In this document: one piece after another, positions 34,939 to 43,441 of the stretch
Layout: each line of letters begins with the position of its first letter
Position numbering within the stretch: the stretch's first letter is position 1
NCBI GenBank assembly: GCA_003220685.1
Contig: QHTE01000049.1
Coordinates: 79,566 to 143,565 of the forward strand
From: Candidatus Rokuibacteriota bacterium
GTDB taxonomy: Bacteria; Methylomirabilota; Methylomirabilia; Rokubacteriales; CSP1-6
Reading direction: 5' to 3'
DNA: 64,000 nucleotides
Made by a program: the position numbers and the translations under genes
The notes under the pieces: generated by a model
Seen by the model: the letters and a program-made list of their open reading frames with translations, nothing else
Told to the model about the DNA's origin: nothing
Database searches by the model: none

Positions 34939-35018
34939 CTGCGGCTCGCACTACCGTCATACGCTCGCCTCGATCGGCGGGGCCCCAGCCCCGCGACGAT
35001 CTGCGGCTCGCACTACCG
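34939..35018. repeat. 18-bp direct repeat flanking the ffh-rpsP junction
   Basis: CTGCGGCTCGCACTACCG occurs at 34939-34956 and again at 35001-35018. The second copy includes the ffh stop codon. Part of the unit (GCTCGCCT) recurs at 34933 and 34963. It may be a dispersed intergenic repeat family or an mRNA processing site between ffh and rpsP. Confidence 0.6.
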
Positions 35019-36356
35019 GGGGAACCCCGGAAGATTCTTCATGCTGCGGGGAAGCTTCCCCTCCATACCCTTGAACTGCTTCATCACCTTGCGCAGCTGC
35101 GCGTACTGCTTCAGGAGCCGGTTCACGTCCTGCACGCTGGTACCGCTGCCGCGCGCGATCCGCTGGCGCCGGCTGCCGTTGATGACCTCGGGACTGTGCC
35201 GCTCGCCCGGCGTCATCGAGCCGATGATCGCGTCGAACCGATCGAGGTCGGCCGACTCGCCGTCGAGGCCCTTGGGCGCGCCCCTGAGCATCTTGCCGAA
35301 CGGGAGCATGCCGAGAATCTGATCGAGCGGGCCCATCTGCCGGAGCTGCTTGAGCTGCTCGCGGAAGTCTTCGAGTGTGAAGGCGTCCTCGCGAAGCTTC
35401 TTCGCGAGCTCCTCGGCCTTCGTCTGATCGACCGCCGCCTGCGCCTTCTCGACGAGCGAGAGCACGTCGCCCATCCCGAGGATGCGCGAGGCCAGCCGAT
35501 CGGGATGGAACGGCTCGAGCGCGTCGGTCTTCTCGCCCACCCCGACGAACGCGATCGGCCGCCCAGTGACGTGCCGGACCGAGAGCGCGGCGCCGCCGCG
35601 CGAATCACCGTCCATCTTGGTGAGGACGACCGCGTCGATGCCGACCGCCTGGTTGAACTTGTCGGCGACGGTGACCGCGTCCTGGCCCGTCATCGCGTCG
35701 ACGACCAGCAGCACGTGATGGGGCGCGACCTCGCGCCGGATGGCCTGCAGCTCGGCCAGCAGGGCTTCGTCGATGTGGAGCCGGCCGGCGGTGTCGAGAA
35801 TCAGCGGCGTGAGCCCGCGGCTCGTGGCTTCCTCGCGCGCGGCGCGGCAGATCTCGAGCGGCGTCTGGCCGGCCGTCCCGGTCACCGGGACGCCGATCTG
35901 GGCGCCGAGCGTCCGAAGCTGTTCCATGGCCGCGGGCCGCTGGGTGTCGGCCGCCGCCAGCAGCGGATGCTGACCCTGCTTGGTGTAGAGGCGCGCGAGC
36001 TTGGCCGCCGTCGTCGTCTTGCCCGAGCCCTGAAGGCCCATGAGCATGATGACCGTCGGCGGGTGCGGCGCCGCGGCCAGGCGATGCCCGCTGCCTCCGA
36101 GCAGCTCGACTAGCTCACCGTGGACGACCTTCACGACCTGCTGCGCCGGTGTCAGCGAGGCCAGGACGTCCTGTCCCACCGCCTTTTCCTTGACCCGGTC
36201 GATGAAGGCACGGACGACCTTGAAGTTGACGTCGGCTTCGAGGAGCGCCACCCGCACCTCGCGGAGGGCCTCCTGGATGTTCTCCGCCGACAGCCGGCCG
36301 CGACCGCCGAGCTTGTCGAAGATGGTTTGCAGTCTCGTACTGAGGGAATCGAGCAT
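35013..36356 (-). CDS. ffh: Signal recognition particle protein Ffh
   Basis: GTPase that targets nascent membrane proteins with 4.5S RNA. 447 residues. The N domain is MLDSLSTRLQTIFDKLGGRG. G1 is GLQGSGKTT near residue 108, followed by AADTQRPAAMEQLRTLG, the DTAGR motif in LILDTAGRLHID near 190, and the TKMDGDSRGGAAL motif near 250. The Met-rich M domain is present (LRQMGPLDQILGMLPFGKML, then GSGTSVQDVNRLLKQY). Expected neighbour of rpsP. The promoter directly upstream predicts an almost leaderless message with no ribosome site. Confidence 0.97.
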   Translation of the reverse strand: MLDSLSTRLQTIFDKLGGRGRLSAENIQEALREVRVALLEADVNFKVVRAFIDRVKEKAVGQDVLASLTPAQQVVKVVHGELVELLGGSGHRLAAAPHPPTVIMLMGLQGSGKTTTAAKLARLYTKQGQHPLLAAADTQRPAAMEQLRTLGAQIGVPVTGTAGQTPLEICRAAREEATSRGLTPLILDTAGRLHIDEALLAELQAIRREVAPHHVLLVVDAMTGQDAVTVADKFNQAVGIDAVVLTKMDGDSRGGAALSVRHVTGRPIAFVGVGEKTDALEPFHPDRLASRILGMGDVLSLVEKAQAAVDQTKAEELAKKLREDAFTLEDFREQLKQLRQMGPLDQILGMLPFGKMLRGAPKGLDGESADLDRFDAIIGSMTPGERHSPEVINGSRRQRIARGSGTSVQDVNRLLKQYAQLRKVMKQFKGMEGKLPRSMKNLPGFPR

Positions 36357-36367
36357 GGGAACGCCTG

Positions 36368-36396
36368 ACTTTACAGGAACATCAGCGGAATATCAA
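36368..36396 (-). promoter_or_regulatory. Sigma-70-type promoter for ffh operon, near-leaderless
   Basis: Reading the minus strand: TTGATA (36391-36396), 17-bp spacer, TAAAGT (36368-36373). The ATG of ffh lies 11 bp past the -10 box, so transcription would start about 4-5 nt before the start codon. No ribosome site is visible in that short leader. Confidence 0.65.
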
Positions 36397-36418
36397 CGCG
36401 ACGTCGGGGAGCGCTAGT

Positions 36419-36916
36419 CTAGCGGCCCGGCACGAACTGCTCGGGGGCCCTGCGCCACTGATAGACGCCCCCGGTGACCTGGTCGAGCACCCACCGCTCG
36501 GGCAGCAGCATGCCCGTCGTGGTCTGCGTGGCGTAGAACCCCGGGACCTCGGCGTACATCGTCTGGTACTGGCCGGGCATCGCCCCCGGCATAGGAACGT
36601 AGACCTGCATTACGACCGGCTGGGGCGGCATCCAGACCTGGCGCACGGCGTAGCCCAGACCCGCGTTCGGGAGCATCGGGTGAGGGTTGTTGAGAGCGTG
36701 GGGCTCGTCCCCGAACGGGATCGTCTCACGCGAGAACGGGGTGCCCTGTGGCACGACCACGAAGCGCCCGGTCGGATTCGGACGGATGATGAACACCGGC
36801 CCCTGCGGGTTGGGGATACCCAGAGTCCCGGTCGTGCCGCCCACTTGCTGAGCGACGGCCGGACCGACCGTCCCGATCAAGAGCAGGAGCAAGGTGGACA
36901 CGACCGAACGCCGCAT
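36419..36916 (-). CDS. Secreted protein of unknown function
   Basis: 165 residues with a Sec signal peptide (RRSVVSTLLLLLIGTVGPAVA, cleavage after AVAQ near 22-23). The mature part is rich in Pro, Gly, Gln and aromatic residues (GIPNPQGPVFIIRPNPTGRF, then QPVVMQVYVPMPGAMPGQY) and ends with a Trp/Arg segment. It has no cysteine pairs or recognisable domain. Low-complexity composition suggests an extended periplasmic or surface protein. It lies alone between the cupin gene and the ffh promoter. Confidence 0.75.
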   Translation of the reverse strand: MRRSVVSTLLLLLIGTVGPAVAQQVGGTTGTLGIPNPQGPVFIIRPNPTGRFVVVPQGTPFSRETIPFGDEPHALNNPHPMLPNAGLGYAVRQVWMPPQPVVMQVYVPMPGAMPGQYQTMYAEVPGFYATQTTTGMLLPERWVLDQVTGGVYQWRRAPEQFVPGR

Positions 36917-36959
36917 AGGCGTTCAGTATACCCCAGCCGGTCGCCACGACTCCGACACC

Positions 36960-37264
36960 TCAGTAGGCCGGCGGCGCGTAGACGTCACGAAAAAGAGCGG
37001 CGTCCGGCCTGGATTCTTCACGTAGTGGCGGGTTCGGGCCGGGATCATGACGAGGGATCCCGCCGCCGCGCGGTGCTCCGTGCCCGCGATCGTCACGAGC
37101 GCCTCGCCTTCGACGACGTAGACGACCTGATCGCCGTCGTGCTCCTCTTCGGGCCCGCCGTCTTCGCCCGGCGCGATCGTCATGACCGCGGTCTGGCTGC
37201 GCTCGGTCTGCTGGAGCACGCAAAAGAAACGTCCGCGGTGCGCGAGGGCGTCGACGACGTCCAC
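36960..37264 (-). CDS. Small cupin-domain protein, probably frameshifted at its C-terminus
   Basis: About 100 residues, single cupin barrel. Motif 1 is EEEHDGDQVVYVVEGEALVT (about 39-58) and motif 2 is GSLVMIPARTRHYVKNPG. The metal-site His43 and the His of ARTRH are present; the function is otherwise undefined. After TPLFFV the frame changes. The usual C-terminal ending DVYAPPAY followed by a stop at 36960 is in another frame, while the original frame continues to 36923 with arginine-rich sequence. One base missing around 36990, next to a run of five T, would explain it. GTG start 4 bp after the rpe stop. Confidence 0.7.
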
Positions 37265-37267
37265 GCG

Positions 37268-37921
37268 CTATGCCGCCGTCGCGGCGGCGCGTATCGCGCG
37301 GACGGCAGCGGCCGGGTCGGCGGCGCCGAAGACGGCCGAGCCGGCTACGAGAGTGGAGGCGCCGTCGTCGGCGATCGACTTTGCGAGATCCGCCTTCACG
37401 CCACCGTCGACCGAGACGTCGACGGGTCGCGTTCCCAGGAGCTTCCTCAGCTCGCGAATCTTTCGATGAGCGCTCGGGATGAACGATTGGCCGCCGAAGC
37501 CCGGATTGACCGACATCACCAGCACGAGATCGAGGTCGTCCAGGACGAACTCGAGCGCCGCGGGCGGCGTGGACGGGTTCAGCGCGACACCCGCACGCGC
37601 GCCGAGCTCGCGGATCTGGGCGAGCGTGCGCTGCAGATGCGTGCAGGCCTCGACGTGCACGGTGACCATGTCGGCGCCGGCCGCGACGAACTCGGGGACG
37701 TAGCGCTCGGGCTCGACGATCATCAGGTGGACGTCGAGAGGCAGCCGCGTGCGCTTGCGGATCGCCGCGACCACGACGGGCCCGATCGTGATGTTCGGCA
37801 CGAATCGCCCATCCATGACGTCGATGTGGAGTTGGTCGGCGCCACCGGCCTCGACGCGCGCGATGTCGGTGGCGAGCGCGGCGAAGTCGGCCGAGAGGAT
37901 CGACGGCGCGATCTTGATCAC
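37268..37921 (-). CDS. rpe: Ribulose-phosphate 3-epimerase
   Basis: Interconverts ribulose-5-P and xylulose-5-P (pentose phosphate/Calvin pathways). 217 residues, TIM barrel. IAPSILSADFAAL is followed by HIDVMDGRFVPNITIGP, the VHLMIVEPERYV His, VMSVNPGFGGQSF and the catalytic Asp in VSVDGGVKAD. All metal and catalytic residues are in place. The GTG start at 37921 overlaps the rsmB stop by 4 bp (GTGA). The frame is open upstream but is antisense there. Confidence 0.95.
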   Translation of the reverse strand: MIKIAPSILSADFAALATDIARVEAGGADQLHIDVMDGRFVPNITIGPVVVAAIRKRTRLPLDVHLMIVEPERYVPEFVAAGADMVTVHVEACTHLQRTLAQIRELGARAGVALNPSTPPAALEFVLDDLDLVLVMSVNPGFGGQSFIPSAHRKIRELRKLLGTRPVDVSVDGGVKADLAKSIADDGASTLVAGSAVFGAADPAAAVRAIRAAATAA

Positions 37922-39360
37922 GGACTTGTTATACCCGAAAGCGCGGAGCGGCGGAAGCGGACCGCGGAGAACCCGTCCGTGCCGTGGCGGTGCGGCAGGC
38001 ATCTGAGCCAGCCGGCGGAGTCGAGCGGCAGCGGGAAGTCCCCCGGCGGATCGAGGCGAAAGCCGGGCTGGGCCGCGAGGAACGCCTGCGCGACCGCGTC
38101 GTTCTCCTCGGGCTCGAGCGAGCACGTCGCGTAGACCAGCCGCCCGCCGGGCCGGACCATCGCCCCGGCGGCGCCGAGGATTTCCGACTGCCGCCGGCTC
38201 GCGAGGGCGAGATCCGACGGCCGGCGGCGCCACTTCACCTCCGGGTTGCGGCGCACCACGCCAAGGTTCGAGCACGGCGCGTCGACGAGCACCCCGTCGC
38301 ACGCGTCGCGGAACGCGGGCGCAAGCGCTTCGACGGCGCCCGCGCGGGTGTCGATGATCGAGATTCCCAGCCGCGCCGCCGCCTCGCCGACCCGCGCCAG
38401 TCGCGTGGGCTCGCGGTCGAAGGCCACGATGCGGCCGCGGTTGTCCATCAGCTCCGCCAGGTGCGTGGTCTTGGTCCCGGGCGCCGCGCACACGTCGGCG
38501 ACGGTCGAGCCGGGCTCGGGCGCCAGCAGCCGCGCGATCAGCATCGACGCCTCGTCCTGCACGGCGAAGCCGCCGTCGGCAAAGGCGCGCCACTCGCCGG
38601 GCATGCCGCCGGGCCCCACCACGAGCCCTTCGGGCGCCAGGCCAGTCGGCCGCCAGTCGAGCCCGTCCTCGTCGGCGAGGCGCCGGCCGAGCGCGTCACG
38701 CGTGGTGCGAAGTCGGTTCGCGCGGAGGGTCAGCGGCGGCCGCTCGTTGAGCGCCCGCATCAGCGACTCGGCGTCCTCGCGGCCGTAGCGCGCCACCCAC
38801 CGCTCGGCGATCCACGTGGGGAAGGAGCAGCGCGCCGCCAGCGCTTCGATCGGGTCGCGCGGCGGCGCGGGCTCGCGCTCGCGCGCGCCGCGCCGTGCGA
38901 ACGATCGGAGCACCGCGTTGACGAAGGCGCTCACTCCCGGCACGCGCGGCGCCAGGGTGACGGCGTCGTTGACCGCGGCGAACGCCGGCACGCGCTCGAG
39001 GAAGGCGATCTGATAGGCGGTCATTCGTAGTAAGACGCGCACACGCGCGTCGAGCAGCTCGAGCCGGCGGCGGGAGTGTGGCGCCAGGATCCAGTCGAGA
39101 TAGCGCTGCCAGCGCAGCGTGCCGTACGCCAGCTCGGTGGCGAGCGCGGCGTCGCGGGGCTCGAGCCGGCGCGAGGTCAGCTCGGTCTCGAGCGCGTTGT
39201 CGGCGAAGCTCGCGTCGGTCTCGACGCGCTCGAGGACCCGCGCCGCCGCTTCGCGGGCCGGGGACGCCGATCGAGACGGGCCGTCGTGCGCGCGCGCGCC
39301 GCGCGCGGTCTGCTTGGGCCGGCCGCCGCGCGGTGCGCCGTCTCGACGCGGCGCGGTCAC
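37918..39360 (-). CDS. rsmB: 16S rRNA (cytosine-967) methyltransferase RsmB
   Basis: 480 residues. A low-complexity basic N-terminus (about 35 residues) precedes a NusB-like RNA-binding domain (about 36-170). The SAM domain shows DVCAAPGTKTTHLAE, the second loop AFDREPTRLARV, and catalytic cysteines in LVDAPCSNLG and YATCSLEPEEN. This is the complete m5C methyltransferase set. GTG start at 39360 overlaps the fmt stop (GTGA). It sits in the common def-fmt-rsmB order. Confidence 0.95.
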   Translation of the reverse strand: MTAPRRDGAPRGGRPKQTARGARAHDGPSRSASPAREAAARVLERVETDASFADNALETELTSRRLEPRDAALATELAYGTLRWQRYLDWILAPHSRRRLELLDARVRVLLRMTAYQIAFLERVPAFAAVNDAVTLAPRVPGVSAFVNAVLRSFARRGAREREPAPPRDPIEALAARCSFPTWIAERWVARYGREDAESLMRALNERPPLTLRANRLRTTRDALGRRLADEDGLDWRPTGLAPEGLVVGPGGMPGEWRAFADGGFAVQDEASMLIARLLAPEPGSTVADVCAAPGTKTTHLAELMDNRGRIVAFDREPTRLARVGEAAARLGISIIDTRAGAVEALAPAFRDACDGVLVDAPCSNLGVVRRNPEVKWRRRPSDLALASRRQSEILGAAGAMVRPGGRLVYATCSLEPEENDAVAQAFLAAQPGFRLDPPGDFPLPLDSAGWLRCLPHRHGTDGFSAVRFRRSALSGITSP

Positions 39361-40307
39361 GATGCCGGCCGGACCGCGTCCGGCTTCGCGAACACGGCGC
39401 CGGCCGCGATGCGCGCGCCGCGCAGATAATCCGACCAGGCCATCGTCCGCCGGTTCTCGGGCTGGACCTCGATCGGACAGAGCCAGCCGTCCGCGGCGGC
39501 GATCGCGAGCTCGCCGCCCGCGGCCGGCGGGCGCTCCAGGGTGCCCGGCGCGTGCGTCGGCGCGCCGGCGAGCGCGGTCGCGCGCCAGATCGTGAGCGCG
39601 CCGGCCGGCCCGCGCGCGAGGGCGCCCGGCCAGGGGTTGCAGCCGCGGACCACGTTGACCAGCTCGCGCGCGGGCCGATGCCAGTCGAGATAGCCGTCGG
39701 TCCGCTTGAGCCGCGGCGCGAGCGTCGCGTCCGCATGGGGCTGCGGGGTCGGCGTCAGCGCGTCGAGCCGCGCGAGCGTGTCGACCAAGACGTCGGCCCC
39801 GAGCGCGGCGAGCCTCACGGCCAGCTCTCCGGCGGTCTCTGCCGGACCGATCGTCGTCGATCTCGAGAGCAGCATCGGGCCCGTGTCCATGCCGGCATCC
39901 ATCTGGAACGTCGTGATCCCGGTGATGGTCTCACCGCGCATGATCGCCCACTGGATCGGCGCGGCGCCGCGATAGCGCGGCAGGAGCGAGCCGTGCACGT
40001 TGATCGACCCGCGCCGGGGCGCGTCGAGCACGGCCGCGGGCAGGATCTGGCCGAACGCGACGACGACGGCCACGTCGGCGCCGAGCGCGCGCAAGCGGTC
40101 GGGCCACTCCGGGTCGCGCAGGCGAGGGGGCTGCAGGATCTCGAGCCCGGCCGCCAGCGCGCGCGGCTTGACCGGCGGCGGCGTCAGGCGCTGGCCGCGG
40201 TGCGCCGGCCGGTCCGGCTGCGTGACGACCGCGACGACCTCGTGGTGACGCAGGAGCGCCTCGAGGGTCGGCAGGGCGAACGCGGGGGAGCCGTAGAAGA
40301 GAACTTT
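39357..40307 (-). CDS. fmt: Methionyl-tRNA formyltransferase, start codon unclear
   Basis: Formylates initiator Met-tRNA. The family sequence begins KVLFYGSPAFALPTLEALL at 40307. It continues through VVTQPDRPAHRGQ and the catalytic INVHGSLLPRYRGAAPIQWA, with the Asp in FQMDAGMDTGPM, to a complete C-terminal domain, 316 residues in all. The codon before Lys is TTT, and no ATG, GTG, TTG or CTG occurs in frame there. The first canonical start is a TTG at 40094, which would delete 71 conserved residues. It overlaps the def stop by 2 bp. A rare start, a mutation or a base-call error must be involved. Confidence 0.85.
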   Translation of the reverse strand, partial: KVLFYGSPAFALPTLEALLRHHEVVAVVTQPDRPAHRGQRLTPPPVKPRALAAGLEILQPPRLRDPEWPDRLRALGADVAVVVAFGQILPAAVLDAPRRGSINVHGSLLPRYRGAAPIQWAIMRGETITGITTFQMDAGMDTGPMLLSRSTTIGPAETAGELAVRLAALGADVLVDTLARLDALTPTPQPHADATLAPRLKRTDGYLDWHRPARELVNVVRGCNPWPGALARGPAGALTIWRATALAGAPTHAPGTLERPPAAGGELAIAAADGWLCPIEVQPENRRTMAWSDYLRGARIAAGAVFAKPDAVRPAS

Positions 40308-40830
40308 AAAGCGCGAAGGCGTGGCGGGAAGCGTCCTCGCGGAGACCTTCCTTCTTGATCTTCCGCTTGATACGATCGCGCACCATCGGGTCGACGCGGT
40401 CGATGAAGAGCACGCCGTCCAGGTGGTCGATCTCGTGCTGCAGGACCCGCGCGCGCAGGCCGCGCGCGTCGATCGTCAGGGGCGTACCGTCGACCGAGCG
40501 CGCCTCGACCTTGACCCACGCCGAGCGCGTGACCGGGGCGAACGCGCCCGGGATCGAGAGACACCCTTCCTCGCCGGTCACCTCGCCGCCCCGGTCGACG
40601 ATCGCCGGGTTCAGGAGCGCCTGCACGGCCCGGCCCTCCTCGTCGGCGACGACGATGAGGCGCAGCGGGATGCCCACCTGCGGGGCCGCGAGGCCGATCC
40701 CGACCTCGTCGTACATGGTCTCGGTCATATCCGCGATGATCGCGCGCAGCTCCGGCGTCACCTCGCCGACGGGCGTGGCGCTTCGCCGCAGCGCGGGATC
40801 GCCGTATTTCCGGACTTTCAGAACGGCCAT
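40306..40830 (-). CDS. def: Peptide deformylase
   Basis: Removes the N-formyl group from new proteins; metal enzyme, 174 residues. All three family motifs are intact: GIGLAAPQVG (about 44-53), EEGCLSIPG with the Cys ligand (about 88-96), and LQHEIDHLDG with two His ligands and the catalytic Glu (about 130-139). The C-terminal tail KRKIKKEGLREDASRH is basic. It overlaps the priA end by 13 bp, and its stop codon overlaps fmt, so priA-def-fmt are tightly packed. Confidence 0.97.
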   Translation of the reverse strand: MAVLKVRKYGDPALRRSATPVGEVTPELRAIIADMTETMYDEVGIGLAAPQVGIPLRLIVVADEEGRAVQALLNPAIVDRGGEVTGEEGCLSIPGAFAPVTRSAWVKVEARSVDGTPLTIDARGLRARVLQHEIDHLDGVLFIDRVDPMVRDRIKRKIKKEGLREDASRHAFAL

Positions 40831-42638
40831 TCGACCGGATCGACCTCCACGTCAATGATACCCCGGCCGGCGCTCGGGGCTTTGAACTCCCTCAGCGCGT
40901 CGTCGAGCAGGCGCGGCAGATCGTCGCCGCCTTTGGTAACGATTCTCCGAATGCGGTCGCTGCGATCGGCGATGGGCGGATAGACGGTAAGCCCCTTACT
41001 CCCCCTGAGCGCCGCGCCGACGGCTTCGGCGAGCCGGCGGGTTTCGTCGGACTGGCCGGCGCGGGCGGTGACGACCGCGAGACGACGGAAGGGGGGGTAG
41101 CCGAGCTCGGCGCGGAACTTCAGCTCCGGCCGGTAGAACTCGTGGAGGTTCTGCCGCGCCACCGCTGCGAACGCGTAGTGGCCCGGATTCTGCGACTGGA
41201 TGATCACGGCGCCGTCGGCCGCCACCCGCTCGGCGGCCGCCCACGCGAGCGCGAGCGTGCGTTCGCCGGCGCGAAAATCGGGCGCGCGCAGGAGCTGGTC
41301 CGGGGCGACGAACGCCGCGAGCCCGAGCGCGGCCGGCCCGAAGAGCCGGAGCGCGCCCCGCGTGCCGATCACGACGTCGGCCGCGGCGGCCGCCGCGCGC
41401 TGCGCCTCGCCCCTGGCGCCGCGCGCCGCGTCGGGATCCCAGCGGGCGATGCGCGCGTCGGAAAACCGGCGGCGCACAGCGTGCTCGACCCGCTCGGCGC
41501 CCCAGCCGAAGGGCGTGAGGCGTCGTCCGTGACACGCGGCGCACGTGTCGGGCAGGGGGTGCGACGCGCCACAGACGCGGCAGACCAGCCGCGCCGCGGC
41601 GCGCGAGTACGCGAGCGCGATGGCGCAGTCCCCGCAGCGGACGACTGCGCCGCACTCGTCGCACGCGAGGGACGAGGTGAGCCGGCTGACCACCAGGAAG
41701 ACCCGCCGCTTCGCCGCCAAGGTCTCGCGGATGGCGCGCGCGAGCGGCGGGGTGAGCGGCTCGCGCCGGAGGATGCCGCGCGTGTCGGCGACGCTCACCG
41801 CCGGCCACGGGCCCGGCTCGCGGGACGGCATGTCGATCAGCCCGGACTCGGCGCGCCACCACGCTTCGAGGCTCGGCGTCGCCGCCGTGAGCAGGAGCGC
41901 CAGCGGCTCGCGGGCGCGGCGCTCGAGCGCGACATCGCGCGAGTGCATGCGCGGAGCCCCGGGCGGCTTGTGGGCCGCTTCGTGCTCGTCGAGTAGCACG
42001 AGCGTCGCGGGCGGCGGCAGCGGTGCGAGCAGCGCCGAGCGCGTCCCGGCCGCCAGGCGCGCGGATCCGTCGCGGAGCGCGCGCCAGGCCGCGCCGCGCT
42101 CCTCGTCCGGCACGCCCGAGTCGAGCCGCACGGCCCGGTCGATCTTCGCGAGCCGTTGCGCCCATCGCGCGACGGTCTCGACGTCGGCGGCGATCACGAG
42201 CGCCGCCCCCTTCGTCGCCTCGAGGCGCTCGAGCACCCGTTTCTCGCGGCCGGCGCCGGTCAGGAGCTCGGGCTTGGGCGCGCCGGGACCGACCGCGCCG
42301 GAGGCCGCGAGCCCCGCGGACCCGGCGGCCTCGCGGCCGGCGGGGGGCGGCAGGAGCGCGGCGCACGTCGAGCCGACCGACGACAGGCTCTGGGCAGCGA
42401 TCCAGTCGACGAGGTCGAGCTGCGCCCGCGACAGCACGGGCTCGGCGTCGACCAGTTGCGCGAGCGGCTTGAGCCCTGGCTCGGCGCCGTCGCGTACGGC
42501 CACGACCATCCCGACCCGCGCGGCGCCGCCCAGGGGCGCCTGCGCGCGCTGGCCGGGTACCACGGTCCACCCGTCGGGCACGCGATACGAGAACGAGTGG
42601 TGCACCGGGGCGTCGAAGGCGACATCCGCGATGGTCAT
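40818..42638 (-). CDS. priA: PriA-like primosomal protein with degenerate helicase motifs
   Basis: 606 residues, shorter than the 730 of E. coli PriA. The N-terminal DNA-binding part is FDAPVHHSFSYRVPDGWTV. The eight-cysteine zinc-binding domain is complete (CDECG, CGDC, CRVCG, CAACHGR). The Walker A position reads LLTGAGREKRVLERL instead of GSGKT, and Walker B reads VLLDEHEAAHK instead of DEEH. ATP hydrolysis is therefore doubtful. Actinobacterial PriA proteins are, from memory, similarly degenerate. It may act as a replication-restart loading platform rather than a helicase. Confidence 0.88.
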   Translation of the reverse strand: MTIADVAFDAPVHHSFSYRVPDGWTVVPGQRAQAPLGGAARVGMVVAVRDGAEPGLKPLAQLVDAEPVLSRAQLDLVDWIAAQSLSSVGSTCAALLPPPAGREAAGSAGLAASGAVGPGAPKPELLTGAGREKRVLERLEATKGAALVIAADVETVARWAQRLAKIDRAVRLDSGVPDEERGAAWRALRDGSARLAAGTRSALLAPLPPPATLVLLDEHEAAHKPPGAPRMHSRDVALERRAREPLALLLTAATPSLEAWWRAESGLIDMPSREPGPWPAVSVADTRGILRREPLTPPLARAIRETLAAKRRVFLVVSRLTSSLACDECGAVVRCGDCAIALAYSRAAARLVCRVCGASHPLPDTCAACHGRRLTPFGWGAERVEHAVRRRFSDARIARWDPDAARGARGEAQRAAAAAADVVIGTRGALRLFGPAALGLAAFVAPDQLLRAPDFRAGERTLALAWAAAERVAADGAVIIQSQNPGHYAFAAVARQNLHEFYRPELKFRAELGYPPFRRLAVVTARAGQSDETRRLAEAVGAALRGSKGLTVYPPIADRSDRIRRIVTKGGDDLPRLLDDALREFKAPSAGRGIIDVEVDPVEWPF

Positions 42639-42662
42639 TTATCAGAGCCAGCGGCCGGCGCT

Positions 42663-42678
42663 ACCGAGGGTGGCCTGA
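42663..42678. repeat. 16-bp repeat also present at 9041-9056
   Basis: ACCGAGGGTGGCCTGA occurs here and, identically, at 9041-9056. In both places it lies 25-28 bp upstream of a minus-strand ATG (priA here, CoA-transferase beta there), and the adjoining CCGGCG is also shared. It may be a fragment of a dispersed repeat or a common regulatory site. Confidence 0.45.
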
Positions 42679-42738
42679 AATAGATGCGACCTGGCTCCGT
42701 CCTTGCGGACCACCCGTGCGGTGACATCCGACCGGCCG

Positions 42739-43437
42739 TCATCGCGTGCGGCGGCGATCGAGCTCCCGTCGAGCGAGCTGGAGATCCTCCCACGCCATGC
42801 GCTTGTACTCCTCGCCGGGATTGCGCAGGAGGAACGCTGGATGGAAGGTCGGGATCAGGACCGCGGAGCCGTACGGGTGCACGCGACCGCGCAGCTTGCC
42901 GATCGGTTCGCGCGTACCGAGCAGGCTCTGAGTCGCGACGCTGCCGAGCGCCAGGACGACCTTGGGCTGGAGCACGGCGAGCTTCGCGGCGAGGAACGAC
43001 GCGCACGCGGCGAGCTCGTCGGCCTCGGGATTGCGGTTGCCGGGCGGCCGGCACATCACCGCGTTGCAGATGTAGACCTCGTCGCGCGACAGCTCGACCT
43101 TTCGAGCCTCGAGCATCTTCGTCAGGAGCTGTCCGGCCCGCCCGACGAACGGAAGCCCCTGGGCGTCCTCGTCCGCGCCCGGGCCCTCGCCGATGACGAC
43201 CAGCTCCGCGCGCGGATTGCCCGACCCGAACACGATCGTCGAGCGTCCTTCGCAGAGCTTGCACTTCCGGCACCCCTGGACGGCTTTCTCCTGCGCGCGG
43301 AGCGCCTCGGCCGGACCGAGCAGATAGTCGCCGCCGGTCGGCAGGTCGGTGAACCCGAGATCGCGATGATGGCGGAGCGTCTCGCCGAGCGCACCGAGCG
43401 CGTCGGCGAGCAGAGCGCGGGGATCGCCGCTCGCCAT
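42739..43437 (-). CDS. Uracil-DNA glycosylase, type 4 (iron-sulfur)
   Basis: Excises uracil from DNA. 232 residues. The four [4Fe-4S] cysteines fit the family spacing: Cys59, Cys62, Cys129 ([13 protein letters not shown]) and Cys145. Motif 1 is GEGPGADED (83-91) and motif 2 is HPAFLLRNP near residue 206. The N-terminal 50 residues are an extra helical segment typical of the longer members fused to a phage polymerase-like domain. It is separated from priA by 100 bp that hold only the short repeat, and from coaBC by 4 bp. Confidence 0.95.
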   Translation of the reverse strand: MASGDPRALLADALGALGETLRHHRDLGFTDLPTGGDYLLGPAEALRAQEKAVQGCRKCKLCEGRSTIVFGSGNPRAELVVIGEGPGADEDAQGLPFVGRAGQLLTKMLEARKVELSRDEVYICNAVMCRPPGNRNPEADELAACASFLAAKLAVLQPKVVLALGSVATQSLLGTREPIGKLRGRVHPYGSAVLIPTFHPAFLLRNPGEEYKRMAWEDLQLARRELDRRRTR

Positions 43438-43441
43438 GCGG

